In this document: in pieces, positions 23,234 through 33,900 of the stretch | Layout: the number at the start of each line of letters is the position of its first letter | Position numbering within the stretch: the first letter of the stretch is position 1 | Source of the DNA: Ulota crispa | Lineage: Eukaryota > Streptophyta > Bryopsida > Orthotrichales > Orthotrichaceae | NCBI GenBank assembly: GCA_963920765.1 | Contig: OY987244.1 | Location: 9,364,501-9,428,500 of the forward strand | Direction: 5' to 3' | DNA length: 64,000 nt | Translations under genes and position numbers: made by a program | Notes under the pieces: model-generated | Database searches by the model: none | What the model was told of the DNA's origin: nothing | What the model saw: only the letters and a program-made list of their open reading frames with translations

Positions 23234-25441
23234 CTACACAACCCATGTGGAGGCTGTGAGGAGGCTTCGGTCTTGCCAGTGGAGGGAAATACTGCCGCCG
23301 GGCTGTTCCGAGAGACGGTAACCGTCACACGAGGAAAGCGAGAGCAGGAGCTTGGCTTGAGTAACAGCATGAGAGCTTAGGGGCAGTTGTTGGAACCCCG
23401 CAAGCTCCATGCGCTGCTGCCACACGTCCAGCGCCTCGTGACGCTCGATGCGGTCGGCGCCCTCGCAGGCCACGATGTTCTTGATCTGTTGCGCGAAGTA
23501 GAGCTGCTCGATCTTCGCACGATCTTCGCTTGCCAGGGGCAGGGAGCTGTCCAGAGAGTCAAAAACCGCCGCGTAGTAGTGGAGTGCTTCCACAAACCTG
23601 CCCATGAAAGTGCTCGTGTTGTGATTCGCTTCCTGCTCCACCAGGGTCAACATCACCGGATGAATGTTCCGCAACCCGCTCACAAAGTGTTGCAGCTTGT
23701 CGTCGCTGAGCCGGTGCAGCTGCATCACGCAGTTCACCGCCACGGCTTCCCCGGATTTCACACCCAGCTCCGACGGCGTCAGATCCTCCAGCTCACCCAC
23801 CACCGCGTGAAACTCGAAAGGGACGCCGTAGGTTTCTGCAAAGGCCGCCAGTCGACGCCCCGTGTCTTGCAACGACGTGCAGCTCGTGCCAATACCCGTG
23901 ATTTTCAGCTTCGGAGGACCGTCGTCGCGTTCGCTGAGCGACTGAATCAACCCTGGCCACTGGAAGCCTTGCATCAAATCCAAGTCGATCACGTGCACCA
24001 CGCTGTGGCCTTCCACAGCCTCCAAAATGGCTTGGTTCGCCGTGAAGTGGCCGAATTGGAAGTAAGGGCACACTTTGTAGAGCGTGGTGAATGCGGAGAG
24101 GTAATCGTCAAGGCGAGATTGCACCATCAGATTCTTGTACATGGAGTTTTCCTTGCCCACGATCCGGGCCGCCAATCCTTCCGTGAAAAACGCGGCGATC
24201 CGCTGCATGGAGTCGCCGAAAAGCGACGCGTGCGAGTACAGCTCCTCCAGCTTCTGCGCTGCGACCTCGATCTTGTTCTTGGCGATGGCGTCGGCGCACG
24301 CCAGCAGCAGATGCACGAGTTGCAACCCCGACGCCTCCGACTTCTTGCCTTCGCCATTGCGGCGCATGTCGGCAGCAAAGAACCCCGGAAACAGACCCAG
24401 TTCGTGATGTCGCGACAGCGCTAGGGTGCCGTCGTACTCGCGCTCCTCACGCTCCACTGCGTCGCACTCCCGCTTGATGACTTCCAAATTGAGCAGCGGA
24501 CGCACAGGTTGCTGGCATCGGGATCCCGACTCGACGCACGCCACGCCTTCCATTCTCGACGCGTCCTGGGATTTCATCTTCTGGAACGAGAGGTGGGACT
24601 CCGTGGGGCTCGCGTGTGAGTGCGACACTGCCGGCGCGTCTTGCTTGTTAGACGACGAGGGCGCTTCCTGCTGGGAGCTCGAGCTGGAATACTCGGGCGT
24701 CACGACGGGTGGAGCCAAACACAAGTCTGCCGACACCAATTCCAATCCCGAGCCGCATTTCTGAGACTTGCGCGGGGACGACGCCCGTGAACTCCTGTAC
24801 TCACTTCCCTCGCGGCTATTGCTAATCATCCGGCTGCCTACTCCGAGCACGAGCTCGGAGTCGCAGCTCTCCTCCTCCGCAAGATCCGAGTGCGAGCGTT
24901 TCCTGGTGAATGGCGGCGCCGAGAACGACGTACTGGCTATGTCGCACTCCTGCTTGCACTTTACCGGGCATGACACGGCTACGAAGCCATCCGAGGTTGT
25001 GTCGCGAATTCCTGTCACCAGTCCACTGGATCCCACGTCGGATGACTTGCTGCTTTGGATGACTTGCGGCGTCGTCACGCTATGCTGCTTTGAAAACAAG
25101 CCGCCTGTCGACGGCTGCATATACTGTTGCAATTGAAACGCTGTGTGCCGCGACGTCGGCGGCCACAACGACGTCGTATGCGCATCGTGCGAACTGGGTC
25201 CGCCCAGAGCTGGGAATGGAGCGAACGCCGACGGCTCATGCAGTAACCCCGCCTTTCGCAATGGAGGGTGCGTATCTCGGTAGCTAGAAAACGCGCTCTG
25301 CGCCGTGCCGTCGGACAGGTGCGTGTCCATCCCTATCTTCCGCACTCCCTCCGCCACCGGCTCTCTCTTCACGTAAAACGAACTCTGGCCACCTCCAAAC
25401 TTTGTGGGTGGCTCCAGAAGCGACCCAAAGGGCGGCATCAT
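23234..25441 (-). CDS. GRAS-family transcription regulator, SCL3-like core with a long N-terminus, 735 residues
   Basis: Intronless, as most plant GRAS genes are. The GRAS domain covers about 373-735. It has leucine heptad region I (LVHLLLACADAI, 375-386), VHIID as VHVID at 482-486, a second leucine-rich stretch with LHRL at 575-578, a PFYRE-region segment around FMGRFVEALHYY (612-623), and the C-terminal SAW motif HWQDRSLLTASTW (721-733). Segments such as GDSMQRIAAFFTEGLA and IKNIVACEGADRIERHE resemble Arabidopsis SCL3 most, and DELLA proteins somewhat less. The N-terminal 370 residues are Ser/Pro/Gln-rich and lack DELLA and TVHYNP motifs, so it is not a canonical DELLA. A basic RKRSH at 180-184 may be a nuclear signal. 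SUMO-like motifs are VKRE (24-27) and IKRE (322-325). The start is the first ATG of the frame (a second follows at once); the upstream TTG is not used. No miR171 target site was seen. SCL3 is about 480 residues, so the extension is notable. Confidence 0.95.
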   Translation of the reverse strand: MMPPFGSLLEPPTKFGGGQSSFYVKREPVAEGVRKIGMDTHLSDGTAQSAFSSYRDTHPPLRKAGLLHEPSAFAPFPALGGPSSHDAHTTSLWPPTSRHTAFQLQQYMQPSTGGLFSKQHSVTTPQVIQSSKSSDVGSSGLVTGIRDTTSDGFVAVSCPVKCKQECDIASTSFSAPPFTRKRSHSDLAEEESCDSELVLGVGSRMISNSREGSEYRSSRASSPRKSQKCGSGLELVSADLCLAPPVVTPEYSSSSSQQEAPSSSNKQDAPAVSHSHASPTESHLSFQKMKSQDASRMEGVACVESGSRCQQPVRPLLNLEVIKRECDAVEREEREYDGTLALSRHHELGLFPGFFAADMRRNGEGKKSEASGLQLVHLLLACADAIAKNKIEVAAQKLEELYSHASLFGDSMQRIAAFFTEGLAARIVGKENSMYKNLMVQSRLDDYLSAFTTLYKVCPYFQFGHFTANQAILEAVEGHSVVHVIDLDLMQGFQWPGLIQSLSERDDGPPKLKITGIGTSCTSLQDTGRRLAAFAETYGVPFEFHAVVGELEDLTPSELGVKSGEAVAVNCVMQLHRLSDDKLQHFVSGLRNIHPVMLTLVEQEANHNTSTFMGRFVEALHYYAAVFDSLDSSLPLASEDRAKIEQLYFAQQIKNIVACEGADRIERHEALDVWQQRMELAGFQQLPLSSHAVTQAKLLLSLSSCDGYRLSEQPGGSISLHWQDRSLLTASTWVV

Positions 25442-25477
25442 GGAACGTGATATCAACTCGCCGAAGCCTCCCTCCCC

Positions 25478-25531
25478 TCAAATCAAATCTCTCAAAGCTC
25501 GTTCGCAGCGAACTCGCAACGTCACCTGCAT
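25478..25531 (-). promoter_or_regulatory. Possible 17-codon uORF upstream of the GRAS start
   Basis: An ATG at 25531 reads MQVTLRVRCERALRDLI and stops at 25478, 37 bases before the main ATG. It would lie in the leader whichever candidate promoter is used. Translation is not shown. Confidence 0.4.
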
Positions 25532-25639
25532 TCACAGAACGCAACCCTGTCACGACACTCGAGCTGACCAAGCGATACGAATCACGAAGAATGCCGTGGT
25601 GGGCGCTTTAATCACAGATCTAATTTGCGATCACCGCAC

Positions 25640-25700
25640 AAACTGAACTGTCACTTTTCAAATTCTCTCTCAATTCGGCGGCGGATATAAATGCAATAAG
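25640..25700 (-). promoter_or_regulatory. Candidate proximal core promoter of the GRAS gene
   Basis: TTTATATC on the minus strand (25691-25684) would place a transcription start near 25655 and give a leader of about 215 bases. An alternative TATA-like GCATATAGC near 26900 would imply a much longer leader. Confidence 0.3.
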
Positions 25701-27460
25701 TTCCAGAACAAGAATTCAAGAATCAAATCTAAAACGATGCAACTCTCGAGGTTCTTAGTGCGCAAGCACGATGGCCGTCGCCCCAGATCTGGACCAAATT
25801 GCGAAGCGTGGAACGGACTCTTACCCGTTGGGTCACAATGCTTGACTGCCAAAATGTAATGCTTCGAAGACGTAGTTTTCAATCTCTGTCTTCGAACATT
25901 GGCGATCACAAACGCCAGGAGAGGATGACGACCAGGACCACGAATCTTTCTGTGTACTGCTCGATTCGAAATGTAGCGACTAAAACACAATTCTACGAGA
26001 AAAGTATCGGAAGGCAAGATATGGTAGTAGCTCTCTTGAACGTTTTTGTGAAGTCTATCCTACCGCACACGCTTCTTGGCACCCAAGAAGAGCGAACATT
26101 GAATGGAGCTCGAACGACGCGCAACAGTTACGAAATACGCACTTCTTGCGCCACGACTCTCACAGAGCTTGCGTTTCTAGTACGTCCTTCCGGGCACCAA
26201 TTCCAACGCTACTCATCAACATCGTAAACGCCATCTGCTGGCTACCGACTCGAACTGATCCGCCACCAAGAAATTCTCCTCAAACCACGCCGTTGTTGAT
26301 TCCCACCCACACGACGACGCTGTACCCGAGGCTGCCGTGGCTACAATTGGCACGACGACGACGACGACGATGCTCTCATAACTGACCACCTCACCACGAG
26401 CTTATCTTATTTCCACCAGCACAGATCCGCAATCACCAACCAACACGAGTACGGAGATTGGAAGATTGCCTAAACCACACGACCCCCCACTACCCCGGAT
26501 TGCTAAACCCAAAATGCTCGAATGCTCGCCTCCGACACACTCTCGGGATACAATTAACACACAACGGCGAAAGAACTATCAGGGATCTCACAAGACGAGC
26601 TTGAAAACACAACACACCCACACCCTGTTTTTTGGAGTTTCGTAAAGGAATAAAGTCTACAGACAACAACACGTCTACACAGAACTAGAACCACGACTCT
26701 CGAGAGAGGAGAAGGTTTCAACGACACCAACACCTCAAGCAAGCAGTGTGGAACCAGAAAATTAGAAGATGGGAATGGAGGGGACGATGGCGAAGATGGA
26801 GATGGCGATGGCGACGGAGGTGCTCGAAAGGGGAAAGAGAGATGTGAAATGGTGGCGACGCGGAGGAAAAGCATTTCAGGAGGCCTGCGCCGTGCTATAT
26901 GCCCCACTACTAAAGCTTACTACTACTCCATTCTCAGCAGCCTGGAAGGTGAAGCCACCCTCCTGCCGTGCCCTGTCTTTACCTTGCCTGCTTCCCTTGA
27001 CTTGCACCTGCCTGGAATGTAGCTCCTCCTTCATCATCTTTCTCCTTTTCAAAACCAATCTAATTCCTTTCACCCCTCTCGCCCAGCTGCAGAGTCATCT
27101 TTCTCCGATCTTTATCTCTATAGCTTCTATCTTTTTCTTTATCGTGCTTGTCTTTTTCTTTATCGTGTTTTTTGCCTTTATCTTTCGCTGTCTGGTGGAG
27201 GTGGTCGTCATCATCATCCTCATGCCATGGGTAGGGTGGATGGATGAGAGGGAATCGGGGATCATGTGTGGGAGTTACGGATTCGTCTGGGAATGGTCAA
27301 CACATGCTCTTTCAGTTCCTTCTGGACTCTTCCATGCATTTCCCATGTCCATCCCAAATTGGTGTGACCACGGTATAATGATCTCTCACAGGGCTCTCAC
27401 TCATAGCCCAAATCTTTTGCCAAATATCCATGACCCAGTTTGTTTGTTTGTATCCCAAGT
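25700..27460 (-). other. Upstream region or long leader of the GRAS gene; no independent gene called
   Basis: Composition stays gene-like. On the minus strand, 26900-26560 is CT-rich (CTCTCTTTCCCC and similar), as in plant 5' leaders. A CGA/CGT trinucleotide run lies near 26350-26370. TTCGAAGAC and GTCTTCGAA form a 9-bp stem near 25863-25897. The 231-codon plus frame at 26769-27464 is low-complexity and probably not coding. Confidence 0.35.
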
Positions 27461-27461
27461 C

Positions 27462-27780
27462 TGATGCCTGGGTCACACATGCCAAAACAGCCGGTATGAA
27501 TCAAATGAAGCAGTAACTTGTATTTTTGGAAAATTGGGAAAACATTCATTTTTCCAAGGTTTTGTCTATCGTTTTATTGAAGAGAATCTCTCCATCATCC
27601 TGGAAAGAGGTTTGAGGAGCCGACTTGTGAACTCTCCAAAACATCAGTTTTGAACAGACCAAAAGAATGGGAGTAAAAAATCAAAGAATATGCTTTTACA
27701 CATAGAAGTAAACACTGCCAACTGTCTTTTACAAAACGCTGTTTCAAAAAGTCGGTTTAGTTTAGTGTGGTCCGGATTTG
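27462..27780. repeat. Dispersed repeat, copy 2 (about 319 bp)
   Basis: Same order of shared blocks as 15537-15839 (GTAACTTGTATTTTTGGAAA, then GAGGTTTGAG, then TCAAAGAAT-TGCTTT), with diverged ends. Confidence 0.55.
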
Positions 27781-27791
27781 AACCAAACCCG

Positions 27792-27812
27792 CCCCCCCCC
27801 CCCCCCCCCCCC
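27792..27812. repeat. Poly-C tract, 21 bases
   Basis: An uninterrupted run of C directly after repeat copy 2. Its length may be unreliable in an assembly. Confidence 0.85.
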
Positions 27813-30471
27813 TTCAGGGGTCCGTGTTGCCCACCGTCCACTGTGCAAGGAAAGCTCATTGCAAAACTTGGTCGTTGTTGCCATTGACCCCATCCCCAAG
27901 GCCATTTTGACCAGTCCCCCCTGAATGTCTCAAAGATTCCTGTTAGCAGATGCACCAAACCAAGTCCAAGTCCAAGTCCAATTATTCCATACGTAATTGA
28001 TAAATTTCCCTGGGGTTTGGCAATTCATAAGCACATGCTATGATGTGATGTGCTGGAGCGTACAGTGTACATTCCGCCAAAAATAGTCTCACCAGTACTG
28101 ACTCCACGTTGATCAGTACACCAAAATTCCAACCCAGAAAATGAGAAGGGAGGTCATTGACCCTAACAATGTTGGTTGTTTTCATGGTTAACAATCAGAA
28201 AAAGTACAGGGTTTCTTTGGTAGGGCCTAGAAAAATAGGGAGGGCAATCCAGTGGTTCCACTAAGCAGATTGAATGTACATCCACGAGGAAGACATGATG
28301 TTGTATGGATTTCAAAATAATTTTTTAAAAGGAAACTCTCTTTGCTTCTGCTAATGCTTGTGTAAGTGACCCTCTACCCATATGAAAGAAGTTTCTAAAA
28401 TGCATAATGAGTGCAAACTTCCACACAAAATAAAAGTATGGACTTCCATATGTTTCTTTTTTTTGCTTGTTTGCACATTATTTTTTCACATATCAAGGTT
28501 TCGTAACATTACCACTCATGTTTTTGCTTTTAATTCATTTTGTACAGTACATGCAAGTCTGCTCATGCTTTAATCGATGCTTAAATTCCTGACCTTTAAA
28601 AAATGACACCTACAATAGTAAGCAACTTCGTTGCTTGAATTGCTGCTAATGTTTGTATATATCACCCTTTGATTTTAGGCCGCTACAGGGCTTTACAGAT
28701 TACTTCTGCTTGATGGTGTACTTTTAGACTTGCTAGAAAATCCTCAAGATTAGTGTGCTAACTTGACATAATATCACAAGCTTCTTTTGATGTTTTATTG
28801 AAGAAAATAAAGTTTGTATTATATTCATGATCTAGAGGTTTGAATTGTATTTGGAAGAATTTTGATGCACTTCATATTTCTACATGTCATATTGCCATGT
28901 GTAGTTGGCAACTCTGGTTTTACTCAGTGTCGCCTCTATGGCTATAATTAAACGACTATAATTGAATATTTGACAACACTTGTCACAGAAAAAGTGTAAT
29001 TTAAAACAACCTCCAGGTGTTTTCACCTACTTTAACTCTACCTAACCAGACAAATAAGAAAGACTATCGGGTAGTGCAGAAGAAACTAAGTTACGAGTAT
29101 ATTTATTGAGTGATTCTCAAATTCTGTCAGAGGAGGCATACAGACCATAAGTTAGCAAAAATATATATAAAAGATTAAATTATATATGTCCAACAAAATG
29201 ATGACTCTAACTAAATTTGTAGTTGTTGAGGAAAAGGATCTGCACTTCTTTCTTTCTCGTTTGGTGAAGAATATTTTTTAATGAAAACTTCTATCATGAA
29301 AGGGTGTCAATTTATGTAAATGAAGCAAGCATTATTCAAGCTAGGATGGTTGATTTGAAAATTGGGAGCACCTAGCTTTTACTTTTACTTTGGTAGGTAG
29401 AAGGGTGCAATTTTTACCTTCTACTACCAGTCTCAGTTCAAAATCTATGGAAAACATTGTAACTGCCATCATCACTAAATAATGATACTCTATACAAATT
29501 TCCTTTAAAAGCTGAAAAGCATGCGCCGCAGTTGTTGGGGAAGGGACCAGGGCCATCCAAGGAAGATTAGGGCTCCCAAAGGATTGGCTCATGCAGCCGC
29601 TTGCAGACATCTGGACCAATATTTTATGCCACATAAAAGAAGAATTGGATGAGGAAAAGAGTATGAGTGAAGCAGCAAGAGAATGGATTGGTGATGAAGA
29701 ATACCGGTATTTTTCAATCCCCTCTAACATTGTTATTATTATATTTCTCCTTTCCAATAATGAATTCATTAACTAATTGAGGTACAATAATGTCACATAT
29801 TGGATTTGGGTGATACAATGTTTACTAATATACTTCAAACTAAGGTATGAGGCTCAAATTCAGTGTATGTTCTAACTGCGTTCCCTATCTAGGAATGTGT
29901 AACATATTGTTTCAAATATCCATTTCTATTATTGGTGAGTTAGGTAGGTTTACAGATTACTTTGTAAAACTTTTGTACACAATTGTTCTTCTTAAAAAAA
30001 TTAAAAGGTAAGAGGGTGATTGAAGAGGCATAACTTGGACACATGATACTTTTAAAATTAGTAAATTGTTGAAGATTACGAGGATAGTGTCTATCATCAT
30101 TATCCACCCAAACTTAGATTTGCATAATTGTTAGTCATTTCAAACACAGGTTTTTAATCTTCAAGGTCACAACAACTTTTCCATCCAAACGCTCAAATCT
30201 ACTCTAAGTATTGCCAAGACATGTTGACTAGGCCAAGGCAATTGGCTTTTGAAATTGGAAAACACAAAAAGTAGAGTACACAACTATGAAGAATTAAAGA
30301 GAAAATTTTCATTTTCTGGGTCATGCAATAGCTAAAGTAAGTACAAAAGAGCTTGCCCAACAAAAAATCTTTCTCTTTACGAAGGTTACATCTCGACTCT
30401 ATTGTTGATTGATGCTGTGCTCAAATTTGCATTAGCGAAATTGCTGAAATGCTCCCAAACATTAACCCCTA
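27813..30471. other. Spacer with two exon-like scraps
   Basis: Mostly unassigned. At 28679-28753 (+), after a good acceptor (GATTTTAG), a 24-codon frame reads RLLLLDGVLLDLLENPQD before a stop, like a terminal exon. A second scrap is at 29516-29776. Neither links to a recognisable gene. Confidence 0.35.
29516..29776 (+). pseudogene. Exon-like open segment of unknown family, possibly a gene fragment
   Basis: The plus frame includes GRLGLPKDWLMQPLADIW, then HIKEELDEEK, SEAAREWIGDEEY. It is highly charged and protein-like, unlike the AT-driven frames around it. It begins after GAAAAG (possible acceptor at 29519) and could end at CCG-GTATTT (possible donor, 29706). I do not recognise the family. 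The 142-codon minus frame over the same DNA (29341-29769) is taken as its shadow. A captured exon or a remnant is as likely as a live exon. Confidence 0.3.
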
Positions 30472-30932
30472 AAGGATTGTTGTTCTTTCAGGGAACAAAT
30501 GAGATTTCGGACATGTACGTATGGTTAAATTACTCTAAGTGATTTTTTGAAACTTTTATGGGTGAAGGGGAATTCAAAAATCTATGTGGTCTTCTAATGT
30601 TTTCTTCATTTTGACATTTATTGTAGAAATCAAAATTGAATTTCTAGAAAACAAAGGAGGGCGGACAACCCTAAAACTTCAGCCAAAAACTTTTTTTAAA
30701 ATTACATTTTCAAAGAAATTTTTGGATTGCCTGCCCTCATTTATTTTGAGAAATTAGTTTTTGACTTCTTCATTAAATGTCAGGAGGACAAAAAAATTAG
30801 ATGCCCTGTAGATCTTTGAATTCCACATCTTCCATAAAAGTTTCAAAAAATCACAAAATGTAGTTTAACCATAGGTACATGCCCAAAATCCTGTTTGTCC
30901 CCCAAAAGGCCTAACGTTCCTATAGAGGTTAA
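30472..30932 (+). mobile_element. TTAA-CCC element j, 461 bp, partly foldback
   Basis: Starts TTAACCCCTAAAGGATTG then TTGTTCTTTCAGGGAACAA; ends CCCAAAAGGCCTAACG then TTCCTATAGAGGTTAA. Both ends derive from the right terminus of the long subfamily, so the element is a foldback derivative with an unrelated centre. Confidence 0.65.
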
Positions 30933-33900
30933 GATTAGCCCAAATATTTTTGGCTAAATTTCACAAACTTTTTACCTAAACTTTGATCATGCTAAAAGTG
31001 TGTTGTAAGAAAAATCAAGAAAATCAAAAAATAGCCAAAATTTCAAGATGTCAAATTTCTTGTGAGATGAGGTGTGATTTGAGGTGTGACCTAGTAGCTA
31101 ATGAGATCTTAGATAGAGACAGCTTGAGTAGCCAAGAATCACATTTGATTTCCCCCCACTTTGCATTCAAGCTAGGAGTCAAGTGCCACTTCGCCCTTGG
31201 TAGGATCAAAAGGGTAAAATGTGGGTACCCATTTTTGTAACTCTTGATAGCAATTGCAATTGTCAACTTCATCAGAATTGCAACTTTATTGGACCTTGTT
31301 GCTTGATGATTTTTTGCCCTATTTGCTCTGCAAAAGCAAGGGAATTGCAGATTTGGCATCATATCATTTGTATACACAAACATTGGGGATGTGAGATGAA
31401 ATCAACCTTTGGAGAACTACTAGTATTAGAAGCTATCATTTGCATGATAAATTTACTCTTGCTTCCATTTTTGTTGTATTGCCATTGTAAAGCTATGTAT
31501 TTTCAATTTGCATTGTTAGTTTACACTTTGCAAACTTCCAAGTTAAGCATGAGAACTAACAAAATAAAACAACTATGGAAGATTGATTTTAGACATCACC
31601 AATTTACATAGTTGGATAATGTATAAAAAAAACTAGAAAGTTATCATTTATATCTCAATAAGTTGCAAGACGTAGCTGAAAGTTTCTAACCAAGAAAAAT
31701 TTTGTAGGCAAAATACTAAGCAAAAAGACAAACGATTGCAACTTGCCCTCTACAAAATACAAGGTAAGTAGCAATTTTTTTGACCTACAATCCACGATTT
31801 TAGCAAGTGAAGCTAAAAATGAAAAACGAATTTATGAGCCCTGGTTAAGATGATGTTGCTACCAGCTGGATGAATGTACAATGTTAGATAAAGAAATGAT
31901 CTTTGATTCAAATGCTACATGATGCATTTGTCTTTGTAGATGAAAGTAGCTGCATCAATTCATGGAAGGTCACATAGCTTGCACCATCCATAACGATTCA
32001 AAATTTATGTTTTGAAATTTGGTTTCTCCTATTTTTGGCATTTATAAAATTTTAATTTCTTTTTAAATTTGATTCTTTTCCTCTCTTTCATTAATTTTCT
32101 TTAAGGGCAGGTGGAGGTTGGCTTGTCAATTTTTAGGATTGTGGAGTGGCAATTTGGCAACGCAGCCTCAGCATCCTTTTGACAAAATTACCGTTGCTTT
32201 GCTTTTGCAAACTAAAGAATGACATGACTTGTATAAAAGCATTTGTCTAGCTTTCTAGAGTGGTTTGCAAGCCTCTTCATGTTGCCAACTAGTCCTCTAG
32301 ACTCTCTCTTGCCCTTTTCCACTTTGTGCCTTGATATTGTTATTTCTCCACATGCCCCACACCTCCTCCACCCCAGACCCTGTGACCATGTACCCTATGA
32401 CCGTTTGCCTTACAACTATGGATCCTATGTACACGTGTATTGGAAGTGCGCCTACTCAGACTAGTGAGGGTATGAAGAACTCTTCTTTGCCCACCTCTTC
32501 AAGCCACGAGGATGTTGTTCATTTCAAGGGTGAATAAAGAGGAGATTTTATAAAACACCATTTTATGCTCAACCTCCTTTTGAGCACATTTTTGTGGAAG
32601 TCTTTGATGTATAGCAAGCTCTTAGGTTGCATCTGCCATAACTTGCTATATTTTTCTTTAGATCTTTTTAGAATTACTTATTTGCTTCAAAATATAAAAA
32701 ACATGTTGGTACTTAAGGTAGGAACATCCATAAGCATCAGTGTCCCCATAACCGTCACCTCTAAAATCTTGGAAAATCTGTGGAAGTGAATAGATGTAAA
32801 GACAAGAATGTAAAACATGGGAACACGAAATTTTAAAAGTGGTTATGGGTGCAATGATAGTTTGCTCTTTAAAAATTCACAACTTATTCTCACAATATCC
32901 AAATAATACATTTAAAAGTGCAAATTCATTTTTTTTCTGTTCCTAATAGGATCCTATAATTTGCTAGTTGTTTATTAATAGCCATAATGTTCAAAACCCT
33001 TAGTTGATGTTTATGGGTGCTCCTACCTTACAAGAGTTTTGAATATTTTGTGTTTTCAAAAGGAGGGGGAAAATCATTGTTCTCTACTTGTCCGTGATTG
33101 AATCTTGCTAGACTTTTGCATGATATAACATAGGTTTCACAAGAACATCCACATTGTATTAAGAACAAATCTAGCATTCTTGTGGTTTTGGATGAGGAAG
33201 TGCGCAATTAATACCAAGATCCATCCTCAAAGTCTCTTGTCTTTCAAAATAAACCATTTTCGGCAAGGCATGTGATTCTCACTATAATAAATTTTGTCTG
33301 TGATTAGCAAATTTGGATCATAAACATGATGTCTTGTTTTTTTATTTTTCTTTTCTTTTCATTTCTTTTCTTTTGCTCTTGAATATAAAAGAGAATTTGA
33401 GTTGATTGAAAGTTGGTAATTTTAATTGCAATAGTGCGATTAACAAGTGAAACATCCTCTAAACTCAATAGCAATTTTCTTTTGGCATTAATGAAGTTCT
33501 CTTTTAGTAATGGATATACTCCAGCTTATACCTTTGCTTTGAGGATATTTCTTGCACTTATTTTTAAATCCATGTTCAAATGCTTATTGAACAAGTCAAA
33601 TTGTTTGTATTTAATAGGTTAAATACAAAATTCAAAAAATAAATTGATCTCTCTATCCTTTACCTCAATGATACCGTTCACCTAATTTCTTTTGGAGTGA
33701 ATTCTATTACATCTTTGCTTAATAAAGGCACCAATATAGGAGGTTGTCCTTGTACTCTTAGGCTTGTACTACTTGAAAAAGAAGGTTTAGGAATAAAGTT
33801 GTGGTTTCAAATACTGTTTATTGTACATAGCCCATCATGATTTACAACTTTAAGACACAAATAATTACAAGTTACATGTTGAACGAACCTTAAATGGATT

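Noticed and set aside
23941-24000. miR171 target site in the GRAS gene
   Set aside because: The segment where HAM-type genes carry the site reads differently here and lacks the core complement.
23387-24424. 345-codon plus-strand frame
   Set aside because: It lies wholly antisense to the GRAS domain. GC-rich third positions of the real gene keep this frame open, and it has no recognisable motif.
25284-25571. 95-codon minus frame overlapping the GRAS start, as a uORF
   Set aside because: It begins with TTG and contains no ATG, so ordinary scanning would not use it.
26769-27464. 231-codon plus-strand frame upstream of the GRAS gene
   Set aside because: Low-complexity Met/Glu start, then a hydrophobic run caused by pyrimidine-rich DNA. 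The opposite strand looks like a leader, and no domain is recognisable.
27760-27790. tRNA-like B-box (GGATTTGAACC) suggesting a SINE
   Set aside because: No matching A-box or tRNA fold at the right distance, and the homologous copy at 15.8 kb lacks the motif.
29341-29769. 142-codon minus frame
   Set aside because: Antisense to the more protein-like plus segment and lacking motifs.
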